Shown: positions 17,407-25,642 of the stretch, one piece after another
Position numbering within the stretch: the first letter of the stretch is position 1
Layout of the letters: every line of letters starts with the position of its first letter
Virus record (IMG/VR): IMGVR_UViG_3300050343_000085
Coordinates: 1 to 40,275 of that record
Strand: one strand, 5' to 3'
DNA: 40,275 nt
Origin: a virus
The notes under the pieces: model-generated
What the model saw: only the letters and a program-made list of their open reading frames with translations
Databases searched by the model: none
What the model was told of the DNA's origin: nothing
Translations under genes and position numbers: made by a program

Positions 17407-18712
17407 CATAGCAGGAATGTTTAACCAAATAAACAGCGCAGTACAGGCGAACCCTCTAGGTGGCGAGATGGGCCAAGGGCTCCTCAACACTGCCTCACAG
17501 GGCGCAGGCAATATGATGGGTGGTGTCTTAGGCCAAGAGGGGACTGACTTTATGTCTCAGGGCGGTAAGGAGCTTCAGGCGCAAAAGATGCTATCAGAGT
17601 TGGACTTAGGTACCGCTGACGGTATGGCTAAGGCTGCTGAAGTCTACGGCATGGTGGGTGACACTGCTAAGCAAATGGCCATGACTCAGGCAGCACAGGC
17701 GAAGGCGGTCTCAGATGTTGAGTTACGGCGTGTACAGCTCAAGAGGGAGCAATTGGCCCAAGCGTATCGGAAGCGCGGTATGCCTGACGCCGCTGAACGT
17801 GCTCTTAGTGGTGGTGACGTCGAGAAGATGGGGGAGGAGCTTAGGGAGCTAGAGCGGGACGACATCTTGGCAAAGCAGAACTGGCCCACCAACAAGAAGC
17901 TACTAGAGAATGCTGGAGTAACTGCCTCCGACATTGAGAGTCTGAAAGACGCCTCCGCTGACACCATTAAGGAGTACCTCAACGGGCAGAAAGGTAAGAT
18001 ACAACCATTCCTGGATGCGGGTAATAATATTGTCTCCATACGAGAGAATGACTTTGGCCGTGTGTGGGACGAGCAGGCACAGAAGTGGGTAGACCCCTCT
18101 GCGATGGGCCTTAGCCCAGCACCTAGCCTATCTAGGATTCAGAACGTAAGCACTCAACTAGCTGATGATTTGGCGGGGCAGTCTGGTACCGTCTTCATGG
18201 AGGAGTACGCTGCCGCTAACGAGGCTCAAGGTGTTATAGACGGTATTGACCGGAGCCTACCTAAGATAGACGCCATGCCTACTGGTCTAGGGGCACCTAT
18301 AAAGCACTTCTACAACCAAGTGGCCAGTGCTATTGGTATGGAAGGTCCTGCTGCGGAGGCTGCTAACTATGACGAGTTTGTAGCTGAGGCAGGCACACGT
18401 GTCATGTCTAACATTAAAGCCTTTGGTAGTGGCTCTGCTATCTCTGATGCTGACCGTGAGTACGCTAAGCTCATATCGGCAGCTAACCCAGCCGCACAAG
18501 CACAGGCCCTCAAGAACCTCCTGAACATACAAAGGAAGGCGGCACAGGGTCAAATCAATAGATTCAAGGCGTCTAAGCACAGGATGCGTGGTCGTCTGGA
18601 GAAGGAAGGTAGAGGCTACGAGGTGGATGCCTTTGTCGTCCAAGCGCCCTCAGGTACCCCCGGCGTCCTGAGCGGGGCCTCTGAATCTGCTAAGAGCTAC
18701 TTTGAGGAGTAA
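17396..18712 (+). CDS. Internal virion protein
   Basis: 438 residues, mostly alpha-helical and Ala/Gln-rich, with a flexible Gly/Met-rich first 80 residues and a charged helical segment around 105-165 (ELRRVQLKREQLAQAYRKRG). The C-terminal 130 residues are helical and rich in Ala. No lysozyme or protease motif is apparent. Position among three other large, helical proteins suggests a component of the internal core/ejectosome that crosses the host envelope during DNA entry. The overlap with the preceding gene implies joint translation. Confidence 0.7.
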   Translation: MAGNIAGMFNQINSAVQANPLGGEMGQGLLNTASQGAGNMMGGVLGQEGTDFMSQGGKELQAQKMLSELDLGTADGMAKAAEVYGMVGDTAKQMAMTQAAQAKAVSDVELRRVQLKREQLAQAYRKRGMPDAAERALSGGDVEKMGEELRELERDDILAKQNWPTNKKLLENAGVTASDIESLKDASADTIKEYLNGQKGKIQPFLDAGNNIVSIRENDFGRVWDEQAQKWVDPSAMGLSPAPSLSRIQNVSTQLADDLAGQSGTVFMEEYAAANEAQGVIDGIDRSLPKIDAMPTGLGAPIKHFYNQVASAIGMEGPAAEAANYDEFVAEAGTRVMSNIKAFGSGSAISDADREYAKLISAANPAAQAQALKNLLNIQRKAAQGQINRFKASKHRMRGRLEKEGRGYEVDAFVVQAPSGTPGVLSGASESAKSYFEE

Positions 18713-18715
18713 GTA

Positions 18716-20302
18716 ATGGCTGAACCCACAAGAGAACAAATACTGTCTGCTGGTAAGAAGGCGTACGCTGCTGGGGACATGGCTGCTGCCAATGAGATAG
18801 CCGCAATGTTGGACAAAATGTACCCAGAAGAGACCCCTGCTGCTGTATCTGCGGCTGCCTCGGCTGCTGAGGCTGAGGCCAATGACCCCTCTCTACTGGA
18901 CCGCTTAGGAGATACCATAGACTCTGCCAGTACATCTATCACAGATACCTTGGCTAACTACGTAGGACTCGACCAAGAACAGCACGACATGCTGGGCATT
19001 GAAGGGCAGCGTCAGATAAGCGGGGGTGAGGCGCTAATACAGGGCGCAGGAGCCTTTATCGGTGGTGTGGCAGGCACTGTGGGTGACGTAGTGGCTGAGG
19101 GATACACTGAGTTGGCCCCTGATGTGGTTAAACATGGTGTAGAGCAGGCCACAGAAGCTCTGATGGAGACCCCTTTAGGTCAGAACGGCCTAGCGTTAGC
19201 TCAGAAAGGAGGTAAGGCGTGGGCTGCGTACGAAAAGAAGCACCCACAAGCAGCTAAGACGATAGCTTCGGCCCTTGAGATAGGTCTCTTAGTGCTCCCC
19301 TTGGGTGGTAAAACACTAAAGAGTACAGGGCACAACATGCTCCAGAAGGGCCTAGAGCAGCGAACTAACGCAGTGGCGCAGAAGCTGGCCCCTAAGAACA
19401 AAGTGGAGGTCAAGGGTCGGCAAGGTGACAGTGTTCAGGACTGGAAGGGTACCCGTAAGTACGAGCCAGGATACAGAGACATGGAGGTGGCTGAGGAAGT
19501 AGCCACTGTCAAAGGCTTCAAGCCCTCTTGGTCTTCTACACACGGGCACCAGAAAGTAAAGGAGAGCACTAAGAAGCTCCGTGAGTCGCTCGACCAAGAC
19601 ATAATAAACGCAGGGAACCCACAGATTGGCAAGACCGTCTTTATGGACGACTTGGCTAAACTTGTGGCTGAGTTTGAGGATAGTGACGCAGCTCTTATGC
19701 TACAGAAGCCTTCTAAGGACCTCGCAAAGAACATGCTGTATAAGATATATGATATGGTGGAAGCCTCCGATGGTTCCGCAGGGGCCCTCTTACAGATACG
19801 TAGGGACTTTGATGACTGGGTGATGGACCACGGGGGCAAGGCCTTTGACCCTACTGAAATCAACGGTAGGAACGCAGCTCAGAAAGTAATACGGGATAGG
19901 ATTAACAACGCAGTCAACGATGCAGTTCCTGATGTAAAAGTCAAAGAGAAGCTACGTAGACAACACCTCCAGCTGGAAGCTAAGGACATACTGTACGACC
20001 AAATGTCTGAGGAGGCTGAGACGCTCTTTGGAAGGCTCATAGGAGACATTACTCAACAAGGGCATGTGGGGCCTGTGGGTGCCGCAACCATCTTAGGTAG
20101 CGCGGGAGGCGCTCTGGGGCTAAGTCTAGGTTCGGGCCTTGTGGGGGCGGGTGCGGGGGTAGGTGCTGTTGCTGCCTACAAAGCTCTGGACTCAGCGGCA
20201 CGTAGGAAGCTCTTGGGCAGTCTCATACAGGCAGCGGGAACAACTCAAGCAGACAAACTATTACTAATAGACATGCTACAAGCAGAGTCAAGTGACCGTT
20301 AG
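18716..20302 (+). CDS. Internal virion protein with C-terminal hydrophobic segment
   Basis: 528 residues. Ala-rich helices at the N-terminus (about 10-70) are followed by Gly/Ala/Val segments near 105-120 (GAGAFIGGVAGTVGDVV) and a hydrophobic stretch at about 455-490 (GPVGAATILGSAGGALGLSL) that could insert in a membrane. The middle is charged and helical. Starts 3 bases after the previous stop. Most likely an ejected core protein; no catalytic motif found. Confidence 0.68.
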   Translation: MAEPTREQILSAGKKAYAAGDMAAANEIAAMLDKMYPEETPAAVSAAASAAEAEANDPSLLDRLGDTIDSASTSITDTLANYVGLDQEQHDMLGIEGQRQISGGEALIQGAGAFIGGVAGTVGDVVAEGYTELAPDVVKHGVEQATEALMETPLGQNGLALAQKGGKAWAAYEKKHPQAAKTIASALEIGLLVLPLGGKTLKSTGHNMLQKGLEQRTNAVAQKLAPKNKVEVKGRQGDSVQDWKGTRKYEPGYRDMEVAEEVATVKGFKPSWSSTHGHQKVKESTKKLRESLDQDIINAGNPQIGKTVFMDDLAKLVAEFEDSDAALMLQKPSKDLAKNMLYKIYDMVEASDGSAGALLQIRRDFDDWVMDHGGKAFDPTEINGRNAAQKVIRDRINNAVNDAVPDVKVKEKLRRQHLQLEAKDILYDQMSEEAETLFGRLIGDITQQGHVGPVGAATILGSAGGALGLSLGSGLVGAGAGVGAVAAYKALDSAARRKLLGSLIQAAGTTQADKLLLIDMLQAESSDR

Positions 20303-20328
20303 CCGTAGTCTACTGACGAGGAATAACA

Positions 20329-22110
20329 GTGAGTAAGCGTAATGACCTACTTAAGAAGTATCATGTAGCTAAGAACGGGCCAGAGAAGGAAGCCATACAG
20401 GCGCAAATTCTTGCCCTAGACATAGCCGCCTCCAAAGACCTCCCCCTTGAGCTACTGGACGTCCCTCGGGATAAGCTCAAGGGGCTCCTCAGCGGCGACG
20501 AGAGTATCTGGTACGAGAAGCCCGAAGGAATGCCTGTCGAATTGTGGGCAGCCTCTCAGGTGGCGGGTGACCTCCTTCTGGACCCCCTGAATGTGGTGGG
20601 TGGTTCGATGGCAAAGGGTGGCAAGGCTGTTAAGGGTGCTATCTCTTCGCTAGGCAACTACATCCCTAACTGGTACGGTCCAGGAAAACCTATCAACCCA
20701 GATGGCATGTTGTCCGCACAAGGGCAGGCTGGGCTACAGAAAGCGACAGGGCTAGGCGGTTGGTTAGTGGACAACGTACGCTCTGTTGGTGAGCATGTCT
20801 TTAGCCCACAGTCACGAGGCCTCTTTGAAGAGTACGGAACTAACATACCTTCACAGCGACGTATGACAGAGTACGCAGACCTCGAAGACCAACGTAAAGC
20901 ATTTAACGCAGAGAAGAAATCAGAAAGGGCTGCCGTAAAGGAGCAGCTGGATGCTGGTGAGCTGTCTAAAGAGGCCCACAAGGAACAGCTTAAGGAAATC
21001 GACGCAAAGAAATTCAAAGAGACTCGCGCAGACGCTAAGATTACTGGGGAGTTCCAGTACCAAGGACATATCGGCAAGCAGTCAGGCCACGAAGGTACTA
21101 AAGGAATGACCCCTGAGGCCGCAGAGATACAGCGCCGTAGCTACATGCAGGAGTACACCCCTGTGTCACAAGAGAACATGGAGGACGCCCTCAAGTCCTT
21201 CCCCACTGAGGTGAATGGTAGGGAGGTGTACGTCTCCGACAAAGAGGCTGAAATCTTTGCGGGGTACGGGCAGAGCCTAAAGAATGTCGTGGGTCGTCCA
21301 CTTAATGAAGGTGACAGCTTCGTGGTTAAGAACCCACGTTCATTGGTCACAGGGGCTCACCACCAAGACGTTGTACAGACCAACCCTGCTAACGCAGCCC
21401 TCGGGGAGGCTTGGGAGAAGTTTGCTGACAAAGACGGTAACGTAAATATAGAGCAGTTGTACGGGTGGCTTAAGCAGAACAAAGATAAGTACAACGAAAA
21501 GCTGGACCCCATGTTGCCTGTGGGTAAAAAGAAGAATCAGTGGGACTTGTTCAGTGGTGATATTGAGAGGGTACGGAAGAACGGCCTGTGGCTGACAGGC
21601 GGTCGAGTGGGCTCCGCTGTGACTGAGGGTGGTGTCTCTTGGCTAATGAAGATTGAGCCTGACGGTACTATGAAGGTGATGATGCGGGACCTGCATGACT
21701 TCGCAGAGAAAGTTCCTGGTGTGGGTAAAATAGCTGCTGTCAACTTACCGAATCAGGTGGTGGCTGTGTCCCCTGTAATGGTGAACAACATCAAGTCTAT
21801 TAAGAAGGGCATCACAACGACAGCCAAGGACGCTGAGGGCAATGTGATTAAGGAGCGTACAGGTGCCTCTCTCAAGTCTGGTGAGAAGCGCCTCCAGCAG
21901 CAGAAAGTAACTCATAGTGGGCCTGATTACCAGCACCCAGCTGCGCCCGGCGGGGAGCTTGCGGGCGAGACCTACTCTGACCTCGCTCGTGGCCACGCCG
22001 CACGTAAGGCCTCGCCTGAGGCACAGCGACGAGCACTGCGCCAGATGTCAGGTGAAGGTCTGCTGGCAGAAAGGCTTTATAGTAACACTAGAGCAGAAGA
22101 CACACCATAA
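20329..22110 (+). CDS. Large internal virion protein
   Basis: 593 residues from GTG at 20329, with GAGGA about 7 bases upstream. The N-terminal 80 residues contain ESIWYEKPEGMPVELWAASQ and a DLLLDPLNVVGG turn. A long charged helix (about 185-245, many K/E/A) probably forms a coiled coil. The last 100 residues are basic and flexible. Last of the large virion genes. In podoviruses the final internal protein of this cluster often carries a transglycosylase or protease, but I see no such motif here. Confidence 0.7.
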   Translation: MSKRNDLLKKYHVAKNGPEKEAIQAQILALDIAASKDLPLELLDVPRDKLKGLLSGDESIWYEKPEGMPVELWAASQVAGDLLLDPLNVVGGSMAKGGKAVKGAISSLGNYIPNWYGPGKPINPDGMLSAQGQAGLQKATGLGGWLVDNVRSVGEHVFSPQSRGLFEEYGTNIPSQRRMTEYADLEDQRKAFNAEKKSERAAVKEQLDAGELSKEAHKEQLKEIDAKKFKETRADAKITGEFQYQGHIGKQSGHEGTKGMTPEAAEIQRRSYMQEYTPVSQENMEDALKSFPTEVNGREVYVSDKEAEIFAGYGQSLKNVVGRPLNEGDSFVVKNPRSLVTGAHHQDVVQTNPANAALGEAWEKFADKDGNVNIEQLYGWLKQNKDKYNEKLDPMLPVGKKKNQWDLFSGDIERVRKNGLWLTGGRVGSAVTEGGVSWLMKIEPDGTMKVMMRDLHDFAEKVPGVGKIAAVNLPNQVVAVSPVMVNNIKSIKKGITTTAKDAEGNVIKERTGASLKSGEKRLQQQKVTHSGPDYQHPAAPGGELAGETYSDLARGHAARKASPEAQRRALRQMSGEGLLAERLYSNTRAEDTP

Positions 22111-22141
22111 ATACATACACAACCTTTATGAGGACGTAACA

Positions 22142-22333
22142 ATGATGACCAAAACAACCTATGCCTTAGCACTCGCGTGTGTTGTGGGTGTGACAGGGGC
22201 GTGTAGTGCCATAAGGACCATCGAAGAATGTGAGTTCTCTTGTACGGACTGTAAAGAAGTGAAGTTCAGGTGCCCAACTGATTCTAAGAGTATTGATATG
22301 GGGGTGCCTGACATTGCTATACCGAAGCCTTAG
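22142..22333 (+). CDS. Small putative lipoprotein, Cys-rich
   Basis: 63-64 residues (two adjacent ATGs, GAGGAC upstream). A signal peptide, TYALALACVVGVTGAC, ends in a TGAC site resembling a lipobox. The mature part is Cys-rich (ECEFSCTDCKEVKFRC), suggesting disulfides or metal binding in the periplasm. Its 3' end overlaps the next putative lipoprotein gene by about 20 bases. Two overlapping small lipoproteins after the virion genes recall spanin gene pairs, but no spanin-like inner-membrane coiled coil is evident in this one. Confidence 0.65.
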   Translation: MMTKTTYALALACVVGVTGACSAIRTIEECEFSCTDCKEVKFRCPTDSKSIDMGVPDIAIPKP

Positions 22334-22562
22334 TCTTATAGCCTTAGCACTGCTGGGCGGCTGCTCTAACCTATACTACCCAGAGCCTAAAGGCATCGTT
22401 GTGATTGAAGTGGTCGCAGATATAGCGGCTAAGTGTGGCAACGCTACAGCCTGTGCCAAGCTAGGTGACCCATGCACCGTATGGCTGTCTGAAAGGCCCA
22501 CGGACAACGAGATACTACATGAGGTGTCTCACTGCTGGGGACGGAGAGATGCCCCACAATGA
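22314..22562 (+). CDS. Putative lipoprotein with HExxH motif
   Basis: About 82 residues from TTG at 22314, preceded at 7 bases by GGGGGTG; the frame is open back to a TTG at 22293. The signal sequence YRSLSLIALALLGGC ends in a good lipobox (LLGGC), so the mature protein probably starts at Cys and is tethered to a membrane. Near the C-terminus LHEVSHCWGRRD contains HEVSH, the HExxH signature of zinc metallopeptidases, with CWG just after. Similar small lipoproteins occur late in other podovirus genomes. Proteolytic activity is inference; the protein is short for a peptidase. The start codon is uncertain. Confidence 0.65.
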   Translation: MLYRSLSLIALALLGGCSNLYYPEPKGIVVIEVVADIAAKCGNATACAKLGDPCTVWLSERPTDNEILHEVSHCWGRRDAPQ

Positions 22563-22723
22563 CAATTGAAGCAGACATGGCAAAAGAAATCGTAGAGCTA
22601 CAGCAGCGCATACGTGTGCTAGATAAGATAATCGTGACATTGATTGACAATGCCCCTGTAGAGCACATATCCGATGAGAAGTATAGAGTAGGTTTTAACC
22701 AACGAAAGGGAGAGCAAGGATGA
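22559..22723 (+). CDS. Small coiled-coil protein
   Basis: 54 residues. The ATG lies 4 bases inside the previous gene (ATGA overlap) and the stop overlaps the next ATG. The heptad-like EIVELQQRIRVLDKIIVTLI segment suggests a short coiled coil; the C-terminus is basic. No signal peptide. Function unknown; it sits within the small exported-protein cluster. Confidence 0.6.
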   Translation: MTIEADMAKEIVELQQRIRVLDKIIVTLIDNAPVEHISDEKYRVGFNQRKGEQG

Positions 22724-22968
22724 AATATTTAATGATAGGACTACTGATGTTGCCGACAGTGGCTTTGGCCCAGTGGGGCGAGTACCAGCAGGTATGGGTG
22801 CCAGCAGGCAAGAAGGTAATGATAGTGGATGAGCGTGTAGAGATTTCAAATGTTGTTGTAGTTCGTAATATTAAGGCCAGAGCAGCGACAGCGGAACCTC
22901 AAGAAGAGGTTGAATGTACACCCGCTGACGAACTCAAGCTAGGGCCGGGCACTGTTGTGTGTGACTAG
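22720..22968 (+). CDS. Small exported protein
   Basis: 82 residues with a clear signal peptide: MKYLMIGLLMLPTVALA followed by QWGEY, cleavable after ALA. The mature part has a beta-type middle (VMIVDERVEISNVVVVRNI) and two Cys (VECTP, VVCD). ATGA overlap with the previous gene; GGGAG upstream. Last + strand gene; its stop codon TAG (22966-22968) overlaps the stop of the convergent - strand gene. A role in the envelope at lysis is possible but not shown. Confidence 0.75.
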   Translation: MKYLMIGLLMLPTVALAQWGEYQQVWVPAGKKVMIVDERVEISNVVVVRNIKARAATAEPQEEVECTPADELKLGPGTVVCD

Positions 22969-23123
22969 GTGTCAGGAGGGGCTAGTTCCCTCCTCCCTGC
23001 CTCTACACCTAAACTATATGTGGCGATTACGACCACGAGTGCAATGGCCCCCTGAAAATACGTAAAGGTTAGGGTGGTTAGTACCAGTAGGTAGATACTA
23101 AGCCACATAAATGTCTCCCTCAT
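22965..23123 (-). CDS. Small membrane protein, possible holin
   Basis: 52 residues from ATG at 23123, chosen for the strong purine-rich site (GGGGAGGGGGA) about 7-14 bases upstream; the frame is open further upstream without such a site. Residues 6-41 (MWLSIYLLVLTTLTFTYFQG then AIALVVVIATYSLGV) are hydrophobic, enough for two short membrane passes, and the tail is charged (EAGRRELAPPDT). Size and layout suit a small class II-type holin, but many phage membrane peptides look alike and it lies at the end of the replication block. Overlaps the MazG gene by 4 bases. Confidence 0.65.
   Translation of the reverse strand: MRETFMWLSIYLLVLTTLTFTYFQGAIALVVVIATYSLGVEAGRRELAPPDT
22974..22994. terminator. 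Hairpin at the convergence point
   Basis: AGGAGGG (22974-22980), loop GCTAGTT, CCCTCCT (22988-22994): a perfect 7-bp stem between the convergent gene blocks, just past the + strand stop and inside the 3' end of the - strand gene. No T tract follows on either strand, so it would be a weak or factor-assisted terminator. Confidence 0.4.
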
Positions 23124-23437
23124 CTCAGGTTCCCCCTCCCCTGTATAGTGCCATTCTCGGCACGTCGTTTGAGTTTCTTTAGGTTGTAACATGCTACCTC
23201 TTCTAGGGTCACATCGTGGTCCTTGAGGAGGCACGCTAGGTTCCACAGCACGTCCCCCGCCTCAGATATGACCTCAGCCCTCTTTACCTCCTCCTTGTCC
23301 CCTCTCAGGTACGGTTTAATGAATAGGTCAGACAGTTCAGCTGCCTCCACCATGAGTGACGCGATGGGGTACATCGGGTCCTCGTAGATGGCAGTCTCTA
23401 CGGCTGCTAGTTGGTACTCGTTCATGTATGTGCTCAT
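23120..23437 (-). CDS. mazG: MazG-like nucleotide pyrophosphohydrolase
   Basis: 105 residues from ATG at 23437, with GGAGGT 7 bases upstream; the open frame reaches further but without a site. MVEAAELSDLF, EVISEAGDVLWNL and the C-terminal NLKKLKRRAENGTIQGRG follow the all-alpha NTP pyrophosphohydrolase pattern, where the paired acidic residues (EAAE...E..D) bind magnesium. MazG proteins hydrolyse (d)NTPs to monophosphates, which in phages may recycle nucleotides or lower alarmones. It lies next to the ribonucleotide reductase, consistent with nucleotide metabolism. Confidence 0.88.
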   Translation of the reverse strand: MSTYMNEYQLAAVETAIYEDPMYPIASLMVEAAELSDLFIKPYLRGDKEEVKRAEVISEAGDVLWNLACLLKDHDVTLEEVACYNLKKLKRRAENGTIQGRGNLR

Positions 23438-23492
23438 TGGTACACCTCCGTATATAATTCGTGTTCTCTTCTCACTAAAGTCCCCGATGTAC

Positions 23493-25256
23493 TCAGGGCA
23501 ACTCACAAGCACCCCCTGCACACGCCAGCTCCTGTGAGCCTAGGGTACTATCTGAGGCCCCCTCAAAGGCAGCCATCTCAGCCCAATCGAAAGTTGGCAT
23601 TGCCCCCGAAAGCTCCTCGTACTTTTCCTGGGTTATCTCTTGGTACGGAGCCTGCTGGTACGTGTGGTCACTGTACGGTAGCAAAGAGATGCCGCTCATC
23701 ATGTCGAAATTGTTCCACATCCAGCTACACACATCTAGGAACTCTTCGTCCTTGTAGTAGACTGTAATGGAGGGCTTGTGCTCACACCACGACTCTTGGT
23801 AAGTCTTCCACAAAGCCAGCTGTTGCATCGCGCCAACGTCTGAAGTGCAGACCGCACCATCGGGTGCTGCCACTGGAAAGCTAAAGACGAGATTTGAATC
23901 CTTAGTGACATCCACTTCGTAAGGAAAACCAGCCGCGACCATATACTGCGCCATTGGGTCCTTGACGTCGGCACGTACTGTACGAATATAGTGTGGAGCA
24001 AAACGAGGGTGGATACCACTAGCAGAATTAACCAGCTGAGACACAGTACCAGAAGGTTTAACGCATGTGATGGCCACAGAAGGATTAATACCCAACCGCT
24101 CAGCCCATTCTTTGTTTGTTTCAATGGCAACCTCCTTCATCTCGTTTAGCCACTCTTCAAGGTAGTTTATATCTACGTAAGGGTCTTCAGCATCTACCTG
24201 CCCAGAGAGCACAGGGTGGTCCATAATCCCCGTTAGCGATAGACCCAGCAGAGCTTCCTCTTCGGTGTTCTTCTTCCAGATTGAGCGGAGGTACCGGAAG
24301 TCAGTTAGCGAGGCTTGTAGCGTTCCAAGTATAGCTGCCTTACGGACTTTCTCCTTGAGCGTGTCGAGCGTATCCTCTGCTCTAACCACGACTTCGGTAA
24401 GGTTGCAGAACTGGTTGGGACGTAGTATGATTTCAGAGCATGGATTTGTTCCAAACTCGTAATCGGTATCACGCCTCCCGTTCTTACCTGCGACAGCTCT
24501 TGCAGCCACTCGGGAGAAGACTCCGCGCTCACCAGACTTACTTTCATAAAGTGCCCTCATCTCATCTAGGAAGAAATCAAACTCAGGACGCTCAGTGTAG
24601 CAAGCACTATTATTAGCAAGCGCACGTTGACCATTATCCAGCCACCACTGACCACTCTTTGCTCCCCTCAGACGCCCATCAGAAGGGTTAGAGAGGGAGA
24701 TTAGCGCACTACGGCGGACACCACCCACGACTATCACTTCAGCAATCTTACAGCACAGGTCGTGTGCCTCTAAAGAAGAAAGTTTGCGACCCGCTGCGTG
24801 CTTGAACAGGTCAGTTGTGAATACGAACAGGTCGATGAGGGGCTGAGGGCCAGAAGCGCGGCCTCCAAACGTCTTAAGTGGCTCTCCTGCGGCACGTACT
24901 CGACTGGTGTCCCACTGTGGTACTTCCCCTGCGTAGAGCAGAGATACCAACTGTCTAAAGGACTTAGCCCAACCAACCTTAGAGTCAGGTACGTGTATCG
25001 TTGTATCGCTTTCATCAAACTCCTCGGCTACATCGGGCAACTTGGCAATGTACTGTCGTTCCACTGAAAATCCCACTCCAGTGCCGCACAATAAGATATA
25101 CATGCACTCATCAAAGGCTCGTGGATGGTCAATAGGTAAGTAAGCACAATTAAATCCTGCAACATTGTCACGAGATAATGCCTCCCCTGCTGTCATTAAA
25201 CTTCTCATTGAACCTACTACCTCTAGGCCCTTGATTGCTTCTCTAATCGTACTCAT
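23493..25256 (-). CDS. nrdJ: Class II ribonucleotide reductase, large C-terminal part of a split gene
   Basis: 587 residues. All catalytic residues of the adenosylcobalamin-dependent, Lactobacillus-type enzyme can be located: Cys37 (DNVAGFNCAYL), the radical-site Cys273 with Glu275 (TNPCSEI), Cys284 (QFCNLTE) at the family spacing of 11, and the terminal CAGGACELP with Cys579 and Cys584. It reduces ribonucleotides to deoxyribonucleotides using coenzyme B12 and needs no oxygen. The start is abrupt: MSTIREAIKGLEVVGSMRS aligns inside the family, so about 60-100 N-terminal residues are missing and lie in the ORF at 25639-25821. AAAGGAG sits 7 bases before the ATG, inside the intervening gene. It could be translated as a separate subunit. 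Confidence 0.93.
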   Translation of the reverse strand: MSTIREAIKGLEVVGSMRSLMTAGEALSRDNVAGFNCAYLPIDHPRAFDECMYILLCGTGVGFSVERQYIAKLPDVAEEFDESDTTIHVPDSKVGWAKSFRQLVSLLYAGEVPQWDTSRVRAAGEPLKTFGGRASGPQPLIDLFVFTTDLFKHAAGRKLSSLEAHDLCCKIAEVIVVGGVRRSALISLSNPSDGRLRGAKSGQWWLDNGQRALANNSACYTERPEFDFFLDEMRALYESKSGERGVFSRVAARAVAGKNGRRDTDYEFGTNPCSEIILRPNQFCNLTEVVVRAEDTLDTLKEKVRKAAILGTLQASLTDFRYLRSIWKKNTEEEALLGLSLTGIMDHPVLSGQVDAEDPYVDINYLEEWLNEMKEVAIETNKEWAERLGINPSVAITCVKPSGTVSQLVNSASGIHPRFAPHYIRTVRADVKDPMAQYMVAAGFPYEVDVTKDSNLVFSFPVAAPDGAVCTSDVGAMQQLALWKTYQESWCEHKPSITVYYKDEEFLDVCSWMWNNFDMMSGISLLPYSDHTYQQAPYQEITQEKYEELSGAMPTFDWAEMAAFEGASDSTLGSQELACAGGACELP

Positions 25257-25642
25257 GCGTAGACTCCTTTACGGTTTACTACGTAGCTAATTGTAGAGTC
25301 TGCTACTCCATACGCAGCGGCTATGGCCCGTTGAGACCAGTTTTTACTTGCCACTAGCTTACGTATCTCGTCAGCCTCCCCCTCAGAAAACCGCTTAGTG
25401 TCATGCCTATTAGTTGCCAGCGTAGCCATGTAAACATTTCCTGGTTCATAGGCCCCCTTATCCTTATAGCGACACATTTGGTAGCTTTCAGAGGAAACTC
25501 CCCGCTTGTCCACGTAAGGCGACCACTCAGCCAGCCACTCGCTAAGGGTAAAGTTGAAGGCAATTCCTCGTGCTTTAGCAGAAGCCTTGTGTGCTACAAA
25601 TTTACCCTTGGGTGTTTTGTTGTATCTACTCTGTGCGCTCAT
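25253..25642 (-). CDS. HNH-like homing-endonuclease-like protein with C-terminal HTH
   Basis: 129 residues. The central MCRYKDKGAYEPGNVYMAT followed by LATNRHD matches the GNVxxxTxxxN core of small phage HNH-type endonuclease proteins, though a clear first His is not seen. The C-terminal 45 residues (EADEIRKLVASKNWSQRAIA, then YGVADSTISYVVNRKG) are a helix-turn-helix, often used by homing enzymes to bind their site. It sits between two pieces of the RNR gene and overlaps each by 4 bases (ATGA at both ends); AAGGAG lies upstream inside the N-terminal RNR piece. Most likely a mobile endonuclease gene that inserted into nrdJ. No intron or intein structure could be shown. Confidence 0.7.
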   Translation of the reverse strand: MSAQSRYNKTPKGKFVAHKASAKARGIAFNFTLSEWLAEWSPYVDKRGVSSESYQMCRYKDKGAYEPGNVYMATLATNRHDTKRFSEGEADEIRKLVASKNWSQRAIAAAYGVADSTISYVVNRKGVYA

